Shown here piece by piece: positions 32,770-42,095 of a stretch of DNA of 49,382 nt. The stretch's first letter is position 1. Each line of letters starts with the position of its first letter. The notes under the pieces were generated by a model that was given only the letters and a program-made list of their open reading frames with translations, had not been told where the DNA came from and did no database searches. Position numbers and translations under genes: made by a program. Location: contig CAKKRD010000004.1 of NCBI GenBank assembly GCA_919902515.1, forward strand, positions 1 to 49,382, read 5' to 3'. This stretch comes from Nitrosomonadaceae bacterium. GTDB lineage: Bacteria; Pseudomonadota; Gammaproteobacteria; Burkholderiales; Nitrosomonadaceae.

Positions 32770-33354
32770 ATGCTGGCGTCTGTCGCGATAGCCCCGCTCA
32801 ACCACCTGCTGCGTGGAGAAAGCTGGGCGCGCAAACGACTGCAACCTTGCGTCGGCAAGACCGCGCGTTTTTGCATTCCACCTTTCGTTGATTTCGCCCT
32901 GATCGTGCAGCCCAATGGCGAAGTCGCGACTGCGGCGGACGCTGCCGCGACCGACGCCACCCTTACCTTTGTTCCGGGTCTGCTGCCACGCCTGCTTGCG
33001 CATGACGCAGACGCCTATCGTAACATCCTAATTTCCGGCGACAGCGCGTTTGCTGAAGAGCTTCTTCACATCGGCAAAAACCTGCACTGGGATGTGGAAC
33101 AGGATTTAAGCTGCATCATGGGTGACATTCTCGCCCACCGCGTGGTGCAGGCTGGAGACAGTCTGGTGCAGTGGCACACTGAGACCCTACGCAACCTGTC
33201 ACAAACGCTGGCGGAATACTGGGTGGAGGAACAACCGCTGCTTGCCAAACCCGCTTATGTACGTAAATTCATTGGTGATGTAAATGCGTTACATGATGAT
33301 GTGGAGAGCCTGGAGAAACGGGTGGAGAAGCTGAGCCACAAGACCCCCTTGTAA
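32770..33354 (+). CDS. ubiJ: Ubiquinone biosynthesis accessory protein UbiJ (SCP2 domain)
   Basis: 194 aa. An N-terminal SCP2 lipid-binding domain (about 15-120) and a C-terminal coiled coil (NALHDDVESLEKRVEKLSHK) match UbiJ/YigP. In E. coli UbiJ with UbiK helps assemble the soluble Ubi complex and holds the hydrophobic quinone intermediates. The position directly before ubiB supports the call. Confidence 0.85.
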   Translation: MLASVAIAPLNHLLRGESWARKRLQPCVGKTARFCIPPFVDFALIVQPNGEVATAADAAATDATLTFVPGLLPRLLAHDADAYRNILISGDSAFAEELLHIGKNLHWDVEQDLSCIMGDILAHRVVQAGDSLVQWHTETLRNLSQTLAEYWVEEQPLLAKPAYVRKFIGDVNALHDDVESLEKRVEKLSHKTPL

Positions 33355-33391
33355 ATATTGTTCCCCGAATGAATTGTTGTATCTGGAATAA

Positions 33392-34903
33392 ATGCGCTTC
33401 TTTCGCCTTCTCAAAATACTCGCTGTAGCATTCCGCTTCGGCCTCGATGATTTTTTTCTCGGCCAGGGTCGATTGCATCCATTGCAGCCCCTGGTCAAGC
33501 TCGCCACATTCTGGCGGCGACTGGAGAAACCGCGTGGCGAACGCCTGCGTCTGGCACTGGAAGCACTCGGCCCCCTGTTCGTCAAGTTCGGTCAGGTGCT
33601 GTCCACCCGCCGCGATCTGTTGCCAGAAGACATTGCCGATGAGTTAGCCAAGCTGCAGGACCAGGTTCCGCCATTTCCTTCCAGTATCGCCCTCGCCATG
33701 CTGGAACAGGTCTACGGCAAACCTGCCAGCGAAGTATTCCACCAGTTCGAGGCAGAGCCGATAGCCAGCGCATCTGTCGCCCAGGTACATCTGGCGGAGC
33801 TGCACGATGGCACGGAAGTGGCGGTAAAAATACTGCGCCCCGGCATCGCCCCGATCATCGCGCACGATGTTGCTTTAATGGAAACCGGTGCCTGGCTGGT
33901 CGAAGCCTTGTGGCCGGATGGCAAGCGTCTGAAACCACGCGAAGTGGTGGTGGAATTCGCGCGACACCTGAATGACGAGCTTGATCTCATGCGCGAAGCG
34001 TCCAACTGCAGCCAGTTGCGGCGCAATTTTCTTGACTCGCCGCTGCTATTGGTGCCAGAAGTCTATTGGGATTATTGCCATTCCAACGTGATGGTGATGC
34101 AGCGCGTGAAAGGCACGCCCATCAGCCATGTGGCAAAACTGCGCGAACAGGGTATAGACATCCCCAAACTTGCCCGCGTCGGGGTGGAAATCTTTTTCAC
34201 CCAAGTATTCCGCGACGGTTATTTCCATGCCGATATGCACCCCGGCAATATTTTTGTCGGCAGCGATGGCCGCTACATTGCGGTCGATTTCGGCATCATG
34301 GGGACGCTCACTGACGAGGACAAGAATTACCTGGCGCAGAATTTCCTGGCGTTCTTCCGCCGCGACTACAAGCGCGTGGCGCAGGCACACGTCGAAGCGG
34401 GCTGGGCGCCGAAGAATACGCGGGTAGATGACTTTGAAACCGCGATCCGTGCCGTGTGCGAACCGATCTTTGACAAACCGTTGAAGGAGATTTCCTTTGG
34501 CCATGTGCTGTTGCAGTTGTTCCAGACTTCGCGCCGCTTCAACGTGGAAATCCAGCCGCAACTGGTACTGCTGCAAAAAACACTGCTGAATATCGAAGGA
34601 CTGGGGCGTGATCTCGACCCTGATCTCGATCTGTGGACAACTGCCAAACCGTATCTGGAGAACTGGATGTCGGAGCAAATCGGCTGGCGCGGACTGATTC
34701 GTCGCCTGGGCAAGGAGATACCCAACTGGGCAGTGCTGTTGCCACAGTTCCCGCGCCTGCTGCATCATGCCCTGAGCGACAACCGCACGCAGATGCTGGA
34801 AGAGAAAATGACCGAATTGCTTATCGAAGAAAAACGCCAGAGCCGTTTACTGTCTGTGCTCGCGCTGCTGTTGGCAACATTATTATTCTGGCATATGTGG
34901 TGA
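33392..34903 (+). CDS. ubiB: Ubiquinone biosynthesis regulatory protein kinase-like UbiB
   Basis: 503-aa ABC1/ADCK/UbiB family atypical kinase/ATPase needed for ubiquinone synthesis. The diagnostic KxGQ motif is seen in [20 protein letters not shown], followed by the Ala-rich loop ASASVAQVH, the lysine in VAVKILRPG and the catalytic-type [11 protein letters not shown] and VDFGIMG. Two C-terminal hydrophobic segments ([18 protein letters not shown] at the end) anchor it to the inner membrane. Last gene of tim44-ubiJ-ubiB, 26 bases before potA. Confidence 0.94.
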   Translation: MRFFRLLKILAVAFRFGLDDFFLGQGRLHPLQPLVKLATFWRRLEKPRGERLRLALEALGPLFVKFGQVLSTRRDLLPEDIADELAKLQDQVPPFPSSIALAMLEQVYGKPASEVFHQFEAEPIASASVAQVHLAELHDGTEVAVKILRPGIAPIIAHDVALMETGAWLVEALWPDGKRLKPREVVVEFARHLNDELDLMREASNCSQLRRNFLDSPLLLVPEVYWDYCHSNVMVMQRVKGTPISHVAKLREQGIDIPKLARVGVEIFFTQVFRDGYFHADMHPGNIFVGSDGRYIAVDFGIMGTLTDEDKNYLAQNFLAFFRRDYKRVAQAHVEAGWAPKNTRVDDFETAIRAVCEPIFDKPLKEISFGHVLLQLFQTSRRFNVEIQPQLVLLQKTLLNIEGLGRDLDPDLDLWTTAKPYLENWMSEQIGWRGLIRRLGKEIPNWAVLLPQFPRLLHHALSDNRTQMLEEKMTELLIEEKRQSRLLSVLALLLATLLFWHMW

Positions 34904-34928
34904 CAGGGATAGGCTAGGTTAATCCATC

Positions 34929-36014
34929 ATGGCGCTACTTGAAATCCGTAATGTGACACGGCGCTTTGGCGATTTCACCGCAGTAGACAACGTCAGCATC
35001 AGTATCGAAGCGGGTGAATTTTTCACTCTGCTGGGGCCTTCCGGTTGCGGCAAAACCACCCTGCTGCGCATGATCGCCGGATTCGATCTGCCCGACGCCG
35101 GCCAGATCCTGCTGGACGGCAAGGATATGGTTGGCACCCCACCGGAAAAACGCCCTATTCATACCGTGTTCCAGAGTTATGCGCTGTTTCCGCACATGAC
35201 CGTTGCGGACAATATCGCTTTTCCTCTCAAAATGGCTGGCACAACACCTGATGAAATTAAGTCCAGGGTCAGGGAAGCCCTGGACGATGTGCGCCTGTCA
35301 AATTTCGGCAACCGTTTCCCCCAGGAGTTGTCAGGCGGACAGAAGCAACGCGTAGCATTTGCCAGGGGGTTGGTCAATCGCCCGCGCCTGCTGCTGCTGG
35401 ATGAACCGCTGGGGGCGCTGGATGCGAAGTTACGGGAAGAGATGCAGATCGAGCTGATCAATCTGCAGAAAGAAAGAGGAGTCACATTCGTGTTCATCAC
35501 CCACGCCCAGAATGAGGCGCTGGCACTGTCGCACCGCATTGCAGTGATGAACCAGGGAAAAGTCGAGCAGCTTGACGAACCCTCCAGAATTTACGGTTTC
35601 CCCAAAAATCGTTTTGTTGCCGACTTCATCGGCAAGATCAGCATCATGAACGCGCAAGTGCTGGAGGCTGCTCCATCGCATTTAACACTCAGCGTGGCAG
35701 AACTCGGTGAAGTAACCGCCCCCAGCAAGGAAGGCATCAAAGTAGGCGATGCCGGGGTGCTGGCGATACGCCCGGAACAGGTGCGGATTTCGCATCACGC
35801 GGAGGAAGTGGAACTGAAAAACCACTTCATTGGCAAGGTGCGGGGGTTTCTCTACGTGGGCGATGTCACCACTTATATCGTGGAACTCCCCAACGGTGCC
35901 CGCATCGAAGCCCTGCTGCCCAATTCCGCACCGGGACGAGCCAAGTTTTTCGAGGCGGGTGATCCGGTGGCAGTCTCCTGGCGGCATGATGCCGGCACTT
36001 TTCTCAATGATTAA
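34929..36014 (+). CDS. potA: Spermidine/putrescine ABC transporter ATPase PotA
   Basis: 361 aa. Walker A GPSGCGKTT, Q-loop QSYALFPHM, signature LSGGQKQRVAFARG, Walker B LLLLDEPLGALD and switch His (ITHAQNEAL) are all intact; a C-terminal TOBE domain (about 280-361) is present. It energises polyamine uptake with PotB/C/D. It overlaps potB by 8 bases. Opine or other amine transporters of the same family are possible, but the complete A-B-C-D order favours polyamines. Confidence 0.92.
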   Translation: MALLEIRNVTRRFGDFTAVDNVSISIEAGEFFTLLGPSGCGKTTLLRMIAGFDLPDAGQILLDGKDMVGTPPEKRPIHTVFQSYALFPHMTVADNIAFPLKMAGTTPDEIKSRVREALDDVRLSNFGNRFPQELSGGQKQRVAFARGLVNRPRLLLLDEPLGALDAKLREEMQIELINLQKERGVTFVFITHAQNEALALSHRIAVMNQGKVEQLDEPSRIYGFPKNRFVADFIGKISIMNAQVLEAAPSHLTLSVAELGEVTAPSKEGIKVGDAGVLAIRPEQVRISHHAEEVELKNHFIGKVRGFLYVGDVTTYIVELPNGARIEALLPNSAPGRAKFFEAGDPVAVSWRHDAGTFLND

Positions 36015-36918
36015 AGGCAACACCAAAGCAAACCGCACCGCCAAATGGCTGGTAAGCGGACCGCCTCTGCTGTTCCTGCTGGTGTTTTTTGTCGCTCCCA
36101 GTCTGATCATGCTGTTCACCTCGCTGCGCTTTCCCGGCGAGTTCGGTGGCCTGGCCCCCATCGCAGCGCCTGCGGAAGCAGTTCACGGCGAATACGGCCT
36201 GACACTGGAAACCTACCAGTTCTTTTTCAGCGATATTCTGTACGCCGAAATCTTCCTCAAATCCTTTGCTGTTGCCGCAGCCAGCACGCTGATCTGTCTC
36301 ATCATGGCCTATCCGCTGGCGCTACTGATCGCACGCAGCGAAAAACGTTTCCGCAACCTGATGGTGCTGCTGGTGGTGCTGCCATTCGCCAGCAACTTCC
36401 TCATCCGCATCTATGCCTGGATGATTATTCTCGGCCCCGAGTCGGTGTTCAGCCATTTTATCAATGCGCTTCTGGGTGCATTCGGCATCGCCCCGGTGAC
36501 ATTGCTGTTCTCGCCGTTCGCAGTACTGGTGGGTATGGTTTATGTGCACCTGCCGTTCATGGTGCTGCCGCTCTACACCAATCTGGAGAAACACGATCCG
36601 GCGCTGCTGGATGCAGCGCAGGATCTGGGCGCCAATGCCTGGCAACGCTTCTGGCGCGTCACCTGGCCACTGTCGCTGCCGGGCGTGTTCTCAGGAGCGG
36701 CGCTGGTATTCATCCCGGTGCTGGGCATGTTCGCGGTGCCGGACATACTCGGCGGCACCGGCGACATCCTCATCGGCAACCTGATCAAGGATCAATTCCT
36801 CGGCACCCGCGACTGGCCTTTTGGTTCGACGTTATCGATCATGCTGACACTGGCGGTACTGGCCATAACCGCACTGGCTGCATGGTTCGCACGGCCCGCC
36901 GCCATTCCGGAGAGATAA
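36007..36918 (+). CDS. potB: Polyamine ABC transporter permease PotB
   Basis: 303-aa inner-membrane permease; the start is the ATG at 36007 inside the end of potA (ATGATTAA), rejecting a longer frame upstream. It has about six membrane helices and the ATPase-contacting EAA-type loop DAAQDLGANAWQRFWRVTWP. It has a periplasmic insert after helix 1. It is followed by potC after 3 bases. Confidence 0.92.
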   Translation: MIKGNTKANRTAKWLVSGPPLLFLLVFFVAPSLIMLFTSLRFPGEFGGLAPIAAPAEAVHGEYGLTLETYQFFFSDILYAEIFLKSFAVAAASTLICLIMAYPLALLIARSEKRFRNLMVLLVVLPFASNFLIRIYAWMIILGPESVFSHFINALLGAFGIAPVTLLFSPFAVLVGMVYVHLPFMVLPLYTNLEKHDPALLDAAQDLGANAWQRFWRVTWPLSLPGVFSGAALVFIPVLGMFAVPDILGGTGDILIGNLIKDQFLGTRDWPFGSTLSIMLTLAVLAITALAAWFARPAAIPER

Positions 36919-36921
36919 AGC

Positions 36922-37704
36922 ATGCGACGCAGCAATATCTGGTTATGGTCTGCAGCGGCGCTGGCTTACGCTTTTCTCTATATCCCGCTGATCATCGTGG
37001 TGGTGTATTCCTTCAACGATTCCAAGCTGAATGCCGAGTGGGTGGGCTTCACCCTGTCCTGGTATGTAGCGCTGTTCAACAACCAGGAAATGCTCATCGC
37101 CGCGCGCAACTCACTGATCATCGCTGTCAGCGCAAGTTTCCTCGCCACCATACTCGGCACTATGGCTGGCCTGGCGATACATCGCTACAAACTCAAATTT
37201 CTGCCGCTGCTGGTATTCACGCCCGTAGCGATGCCTGAAATTCTGCTGGGGGTGGCATTGCTGTTATTTTTTCTGCAGGTACTCAACCTCACGCTCGGCA
37301 TGATCTCCATCATCATCGCGCATACCACCTTCTGTATCGGCTTTGTCGCCATCATTGTGCGGGCGCGGCTGCAAGGCATGGATGAAAGCATCTTTGAAGC
37401 GGCACGCGATCTGGGCGCATCCCCCTGGCAGACTTTCCGCCTGATCACGCTGCCACTGATCATGCCGGCAGTGGTTGCGGGGGCGCTGATGTCGTTCACC
37501 TTGTCGATCGATGACTTCGTCATCACCTTCTTCACCAAGGGCGTGGGTGAACCGATACTGCCGATTCAGATTTACACCATGATCAAGATCGCGGTGACAC
37601 CGGAAGTAAATGCCATCTCCACTCTGTTGATGCTGCTCACATTGACCATGATCATCATTGCCGCCAAGCTGGATTCAGGTGTGCTACGCCGGGAAGCGAA
37701 ATAA
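36922..37704 (+). CDS. potC: Polyamine ABC transporter permease PotC
   Basis: 260-aa permease with about six membrane helices and the EAA loop EAARDLGASPWQTFRLITLP. MSFTLSIDDFVITFFTKGVG is characteristic of PotC. It pairs with PotB to form the channel. Its stop overlaps the potD start by one base (TAATG). Confidence 0.93.
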   Translation: MRRSNIWLWSAAALAYAFLYIPLIIVVVYSFNDSKLNAEWVGFTLSWYVALFNNQEMLIAARNSLIIAVSASFLATILGTMAGLAIHRYKLKFLPLLVFTPVAMPEILLGVALLLFFLQVLNLTLGMISIIIAHTTFCIGFVAIIVRARLQGMDESIFEAARDLGASPWQTFRLITLPLIMPAVVAGALMSFTLSIDDFVITFFTKGVGEPILPIQIYTMIKIAVTPEVNAISTLLMLLTLTMIIIAAKLDSGVLRREAK

Positions 37705-38816
37705 TGAATCCACCCGGCCGCTCAACGGCACTGTCCGCGCTGCTGTTGTCAGTGCTGCTGCTTGCAGGCTGCGCCAGCGAGGAAGATCACGCCACCACCA
37801 GCGGAAAAAATGTCCTGCATCTATTCAACTGGAATAACTACATCGCGCCGGCAACGGTTAGGTGCTTCGAACAATCCTGCAACTGCAAGCTTTCGCAGGA
37901 TTATTACGCCGACAACGAGGAGATGCTGGCGAAGCTGGCGGCAGGTGCAAGCGGCTACGATCTGATCGTGCCCACCGGCAACGCCATGGATACCCTGATC
38001 CGCCAGGGTGTGCTGAAGCCGCTGGATAAATCTCTGCTGCCCAACCTCAAGAATATCAACCCGGCGTATCTCGACAGCGCGTTCGATCCGGGCAACAAAT
38101 ATTCCGTCCCCTATGCTTATACCCTTACGCTGCTCGGCTTCAATCAGGAGAAAGTAAAGGAACTGGGACTGCCCACCGATACTTGGGCAATCATTTTCGA
38201 GCCGAAATATCTGGAAAAAATCAAAGGGCGCGTGACTGTACTGGACAGCCAGCGTGAACTGATGGCGGCGGCGCTCAAGTATCTGGGCTACTCGGTCAAT
38301 GATACCGACGAGCAGCACTGGCAACAGGCCAGAGACTTGATCCTGCGTGCCAAACCCTACTGGGCAGCTTTCAGCAACACCAGTTATGTCAAGGAACTGG
38401 CGGTGGGTAATCTGTGGGTGGCGCATGGCTACTCCAACGACATGTTTCAGGCGGCACTCGATGCCAGGAAGACCGGGCGCAAATTCAGCATCGGCTACTC
38501 GACGCCGAAAGAAGGTGCCGTGCTGGCGCTTGACAGCATGGTGCTACATCAAAGTGGAACGCGTCCCGACCTTGCCCATCAATTCATCAATTTCATGCTG
38601 GACGGAAAGAACTCTGCGGAACTCACCAACCTGACTGGCTCCGGCAATCCCAATATGGATGCAATCCAGTTCATCCAGCCGGAAATCGCCGACAACAAAG
38701 CGGTCTTCCCTGACCGGGAATTGCTCGCCCGGCTGGAAATGCTGCAAGACTTCGACCGCAAGCAGCGACGGCTGTTAAGCCGGTTGTGGACTGAAATAAA
38801 ACTAAGGAATCTCTGA
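37704..38816 (+). CDS. potD: Polyamine-binding lipoprotein PotD
   Basis: 370-aa periplasmic solute-binding protein. The signal peptide ends in a lipobox (LLLAGC), so it is probably membrane-anchored although E. coli PotD is soluble. Family markers: LHLFNWNNYIAP at the mature N-terminus and YDLIVPTGNAMDTLI. Acidic and aromatic residues line the expected polyamine site, but specificity (spermidine or putrescine) is not decidable here. The operon ends just before a MITE-like element. Confidence 0.9.
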   Translation: MNPPGRSTALSALLLSVLLLAGCASEEDHATTSGKNVLHLFNWNNYIAPATVRCFEQSCNCKLSQDYYADNEEMLAKLAAGASGYDLIVPTGNAMDTLIRQGVLKPLDKSLLPNLKNINPAYLDSAFDPGNKYSVPYAYTLTLLGFNQEKVKELGLPTDTWAIIFEPKYLEKIKGRVTVLDSQRELMAAALKYLGYSVNDTDEQHWQQARDLILRAKPYWAAFSNTSYVKELAVGNLWVAHGYSNDMFQAALDARKTGRKFSIGYSTPKEGAVLALDSMVLHQSGTRPDLAHQFINFMLDGKNSAELTNLTGSGNPNMDAIQFIQPEIADNKAVFPDRELLARLEMLQDFDRKQRRLLSRLWTEIKLRNL

Positions 38817-38861
38817 TAGCCGGGTAACCGAGCGCGCTGCAGCTCCGTGCCAGCCGCAAAT

Positions 38862-39006
38862 ATGGGTACCTCTAAAAATTCAAAGTTCTAAACAAGACGA
38901 GGCGGGAGCAAAAAATGTAGACGCGGCATATGACTGATATGTAAGGAAACATTTTTTGTGAGCAACAAAGTATTGTGACGAAATCTGAATTTTTAGAGGT
39001 GCCCAT
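38862..39006. mobile_element. MITE-like element with 21-bp terminal inverted repeats
   Basis: About 145 bases bounded by inverted repeats 38862-38882 and 38986-39006 (20 of 21 match; pattern ATGGG-ACCTCTAAAAATTCA). A second internal inverted pair (CAAAAAATGT and ACATTTTTTG) and a central CATAT...ATATG allow almost the whole element to fold into one hairpin. It encodes nothing and lies between potD and the VanZ-like gene, about 45 bases before the latter's start. Confidence 0.75.
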
Positions 39007-39051
39007 GTGTCATAGAATGACACTGTCGCACCGCTGCGCAATGAGGCCAAC

Positions 39052-40095
39052 ATGAAATACACCCAGCCAGATCGCTACGGGCTCAACACCTATATTTTCC
39101 CGGTCTATGTGCTGCTTATCGCCTACGCCAGCCTGTCGCCTTTCACCGGTTGGCGCGTACCAGAAAGCGATGTATTTCATTTCCTCACTGTCTGGCCGCG
39201 CTATATCACGCGCTTCGATGTTCTGATCAACATCCTTGCCTACCTTCCGCTTGGTTTTCTGGCAGCGCTCTCCCTGCGCCGACTGCGCGGCGGAACGCTG
39301 ATACTGGCCGCTACGGGTGTGGGTGCCGCTGTCAGTCTTGGCATGGAAACCCTGCAAGTGTTTGTCCCTGGGCGCATCGCCTCGATTCCCGACCTGCTCA
39401 CCAACACCGCAGGTAGTCTGGCAGGAGCTGCATTGGCACACTCTCTAGGCAGCCGTTCCCACCTCATGCAGAAACTTGTGCTATGGAGAAACCGCTGGTT
39501 CCTGTCAGGCCCAATCGCCGATTGGGGACTGGTTCTGCTGGGGCTGTGGCTGTTCATCCAGGCCAACCCTTCGCTACCGTTGATGAGTGTCTGGTCGGGG
39601 CAAACCCTTTCTACCGGTCCAGCGCATTTCGATATGCTGTTAACGGCCGCGATCCTGCTCAATACTCTTGCGCTTGGCATACTGCTGTCGACAATTCTGC
39701 AGCCAGCCCGATCGCTGTGGATCGCAGCGTTGCTCTTCCTCATCGTCTGTGCTGTTATCAAGTGGCTGGCCGCACAAGCTCTGCTGAAACCGGAGGCCCT
39801 GTCCCAATGGCTGTCCGCAGAATCTCTGGCTGGAATCGGCTACGCTGCGGTCTTGCTGACACTGGCGTTGCGCATGCAGCTACGCGACCGGATCTGGCTG
39901 GCAACGATCTGTCTGATTGCGGGGACTGTGCTAACCATGTTGAATACGGGTAATGGGTTGCCCGAGACAGTGTTGCAGTTGTTCGACTGGCGTCATGGCC
40001 ACTTGCTGAATTTCAACGGCCTCACCCGGCTGCTGGCCGAGCTATGGGCGATCCTGGCACTGCCGTATCTGCTGGTACTTTACTGGAGGCTTTAA
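39052..40095 (+). CDS. VanZ-like membrane protein
   Basis: 347 aa. The N-terminal third is a VanZ-like domain (SPFTGWRVP, DVLINILAYLPLGFLAAL, GMETLQVFVPGRIASIPDLL), with the typical N-x-x-x-x-x-P and E-x-x-Q elements. It is followed by about five more hydrophobic segments. VanZ itself gives low-level teicoplanin resistance; the role of the wider family is unknown. No operon partner; the MITE-like element sits at its 5' side and may affect its promoter. Confidence 0.82.
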   Translation: MKYTQPDRYGLNTYIFPVYVLLIAYASLSPFTGWRVPESDVFHFLTVWPRYITRFDVLINILAYLPLGFLAALSLRRLRGGTLILAATGVGAAVSLGMETLQVFVPGRIASIPDLLTNTAGSLAGAALAHSLGSRSHLMQKLVLWRNRWFLSGPIADWGLVLLGLWLFIQANPSLPLMSVWSGQTLSTGPAHFDMLLTAAILLNTLALGILLSTILQPARSLWIAALLFLIVCAVIKWLAAQALLKPEALSQWLSAESLAGIGYAAVLLTLALRMQLRDRIWLATICLIAGTVLTMLNTGNGLPETVLQLFDWRHGHLLNFNGLTRLLAELWAILALPYLLVLYWRL

Positions 40096-40206
40096 ATGGG
40101 AAAAAGGCGACTGAAAGCCGCTTCAATAACAGACAGGCGCCGTCTGCACATTTAATGATAATCTTCGTACCGTATGGCCCCACATCATGTCGGCATAAAG
40201 GCTGCA

Positions 40207-40821
40207 ATGGCAAAAAATAATATCCCGCGTCACGTTGGTTTCATTCCCGATGGAAATCGCCGCTGGGCCATGGATCATGGCCTGCCGAAAGAAGCCGGAT
40301 ATACTCATGGTATCGATCCAGGGTTGCTGCTGTACGAGCAATGTAAAGCATGCGGCATCAAGGAAGCTTCCATCTACTGCTTTACCCAGGACAATACCAG
40401 GCGGCCTTCCATTCAGAAACAGGCATTCAGCGAGGCCTGTGTTGCATTCGCTTTCGAGGTCGCACGCCGCGGAGCAGCGCTGCTTGTGGTCGGTGATGAG
40501 ACCTCGGCGCAATTCCCCAAAGTGCTAACAGAATTTCGCCAGCGCCAGGGCACCGGAATGAAAGTGAATCTACTCGTCAACTATGGCTGGGAATGGGATC
40601 TGGCCGGCCTTAAAAACGGTGGCCTGCGTTCAGATGAAGTTTCACGTCTGGATCTGATTGTACGCTGGGGAGGAGGGCGCCGATTGAGCGGCTTTCTCCC
40701 GGTGCAATCGGTTTATGCGGATTTCTATGTCAGAGACGAATATTGGCCAGATTTTGATCCGCAGCATTTTGAACACGCACTCGCCTGGTTCAAAAATCAG
40801 GATCAGACACTCGGCGGGTAA
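40207..40821 (+). CDS. Cis-prenyltransferase (UppS-like), short divergent paralogue
   Basis: 204 aa from the ATG at 40207 (another at 40174). It resembles undecaprenyl diphosphate synthase: the catalytic-aspartate motif GFIPDGNRRWA (normally I-MDGNGRWA), GIKEASIYCFTQDNTRRP, and the C-terminal GGGRRLSGFLPVQSVYADFY with WPDFD. It is about 45 residues shorter than usual UppS, and RxSNFLLWQ is changed to RLSGFLPVQ. It is probably a second prenyl synthase making a different chain length or substrate, not the housekeeping enzyme. The neighbours do not suggest a pathway. Confidence 0.75.
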   Translation: MAKNNIPRHVGFIPDGNRRWAMDHGLPKEAGYTHGIDPGLLLYEQCKACGIKEASIYCFTQDNTRRPSIQKQAFSEACVAFAFEVARRGAALLVVGDETSAQFPKVLTEFRQRQGTGMKVNLLVNYGWEWDLAGLKNGGLRSDEVSRLDLIVRWGGGRRLSGFLPVQSVYADFYVRDEYWPDFDPQHFEHALAWFKNQDQTLGG

Positions 40822-40847
40822 TGCCTCATTCTGATCTGGGGAAGGCC

Positions 40848-40898
40848 TGATTAAGTCCGTTCGTGGTGAGCATGTCGAACCATAAGTGGAATTAATCA
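40848..40898. repeat. Imperfect hairpin, dispersed-repeat type
   Basis: Arms 40848-40866 and 40880-40898 pair at 14 of 19 positions. The core (GTTCGTGGTGAG...TGTCGAACCAT) looks like an extragenic repeat common in betaproteobacteria. Located between the prenyltransferase and ferredoxin genes. Confidence 0.5.
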
Positions 40899-40947
40899 GA
40901 CTTTACCTGGGTATAATCTTCATTCCACTATTTCCCCGAACATCCTC

Positions 40948-41259
40948 ATGAGCCACTACCGCTACCATGTATTCTTCTGCACCAACCAGCGCGAAGCGGG
41001 TGCATTGTGCTGCAACAACCATGGCGCCCAGGCAATGCGCGATTACGCCAAAGAACGCATCAAGGCGCTCAAACTTGACAGCAAAAGCAAGCGGGTGCGG
41101 ATCAACACGGCAGGGTGTCTGGACCGATGCAACGAAGGCCCGGTGATCGTGGTCTATCCGGAAGAAGTCTGGTACACCTATGTGGACAAGGAAGACATCG
41201 ATGAGATCATTGAGGAACATCTGAAAAATGGACGCGTGGTCGAGCGGCTGAAGATCTGA
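40948..41259 (+). CDS. Thioredoxin-like [2Fe-2S] ferredoxin
   Basis: 103 aa. The N-terminal VFFCTNQR plus LCCNNHG and the later AGCLDRCNEGP supply the four cysteines of a thioredoxin-fold [2Fe-2S] ferredoxin (Aquifex ferredoxin/(2Fe-2S) family). The tail DIDEIIEEHL is typical. It is probably a soluble electron carrier; partner unknown. Separated by 25 bases from the alpha/beta hydrolase gene, a pair often kept together in betaproteobacteria. Confidence 0.88.
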   Translation: MSHYRYHVFFCTNQREAGALCCNNHGAQAMRDYAKERIKALKLDSKSKRVRINTAGCLDRCNEGPVIVVYPEEVWYTYVDKEDIDEIIEEHLKNGRVVERLKI

Positions 41260-41284
41260 AACCTTATTTTCTTCAATTGCAGCA

Positions 41285-41923
41285 GTGAGCATTCCCCAGA
41301 AATTTTTCATTGACGGCCCGGCGGGCAAGCTGGAAACGGTGCTGGCTGAACCAGATGCTGCCCGCCCCGGCGGCATTGCTGGCATAGCCGTCATCGCTCA
41401 TCCCCATCCGCTATACGGCGGCACCATGGACAACAAGATAGTGCATGCCCTGTTCAAGGCTTTGCCAGAACTTGGATTTGCCACTGTCAAATTCAATTTT
41501 CGCGGTGTCGGCAAAAGTGACGGCGCCTACGATATGGGTGTGGGCGAGGTCGAGGACGTACTGGCAGTGGTCAGGACCATCCGCAGTCAATTCGCTGCTC
41601 GGTTTGATAACCTGCCATTGCTGCTGGCGGGATTTTCTTTCGGCGGCGCCATCCAGGCGCATGTGGCGCAACGGCTCAATCCGCAGAAACTGGTGATGGT
41701 GGCGCCCTCGGTGGAGCGGCTGAAGGCGCCGCCCGTTGCCGGCCACGCTGCCAGCACGCTGATTATCCACGGTGACCGGGACGACGTGGTTCCGCTGAAA
41801 TCCGTGCTGGACTGGGCTGCGCCGCAGGAACTGCCGGTAGTGGTAATTCCCGGTGCAGAACATTTCTTTCACGGCCGACTGCATATTCTCAGACGCATCG
41901 TGCTCGATTCATGCCGGCTCTGA
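41285..41923 (+). CDS. Alpha/beta hydrolase
   Basis: 212 aa, starting at GTG 41285 with a weak ribosome site. The catalytic triad can be placed: Ser in AGFSFGGAI, Asp in HGDRDDVVP and His in GAEHFFHG; the oxyanion region is HPHPLYGG. This matches the small serine hydrolases of the dienelactone-hydrolase/acyl-esterase group; the substrate is unknown. Its last 13 bases overlap the start of a truncated ABC ATPase. Confidence 0.86.
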   Translation: MSIPQKFFIDGPAGKLETVLAEPDAARPGGIAGIAVIAHPHPLYGGTMDNKIVHALFKALPELGFATVKFNFRGVGKSDGAYDMGVGEVEDVLAVVRTIRSQFAARFDNLPLLLAGFSFGGAIQAHVAQRLNPQKLVMVAPSVERLKAPPVAGHAASTLIIHGDRDDVVPLKSVLDWAAPQELPVVVIPGAEHFFHGRLHILRRIVLDSCRL

Positions 41924-41997
41924 GCGTCAACAACCTGCAAAAATTCTACGGCGATCTGCAAGTCGTTGCCGGTATCAGTTTCAGAGTCATCCATTAA
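41911..41997 (+). pseudogene. Truncated ABC transporter ATPase (5' remnant)
   Basis: 28 codons from ATG 41911 read like the start of an ABC ATPase (LSVNNLQKFYGDLQVVAGIS) and then stop after RVIH, before the Walker A motif should appear. The rest of the ATPase and any permease are missing, so this is a deletion junction. Confidence 0.65.
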
Positions 41998-42040
41998 TGA
42001 AACTGACCACCCGCGATAATGCATATGGGGAAAGTAGGTG

Positions 42041-42095
42041 TTCCCTTTTTTCCTTTCGTTTTCTCCCTTTTCTTTCTTTTCTCTTCTCTACTACG
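42041..42095. repeat. Polypyrimidine tract
   Basis: About 55 bases made almost entirely of C and T on the plus strand, in the gap (41998-42303) after the deleted ABC gene. No gene is seen in this gap. Confidence 0.6.

Noticed and set aside
36045-37238. 397-codon plus-strand frame overlapping potB and potC
   Set aside because: Out of frame with both permeases, which have EAA loops and membrane helices; rich in Arg/Gly as in shadow frames.
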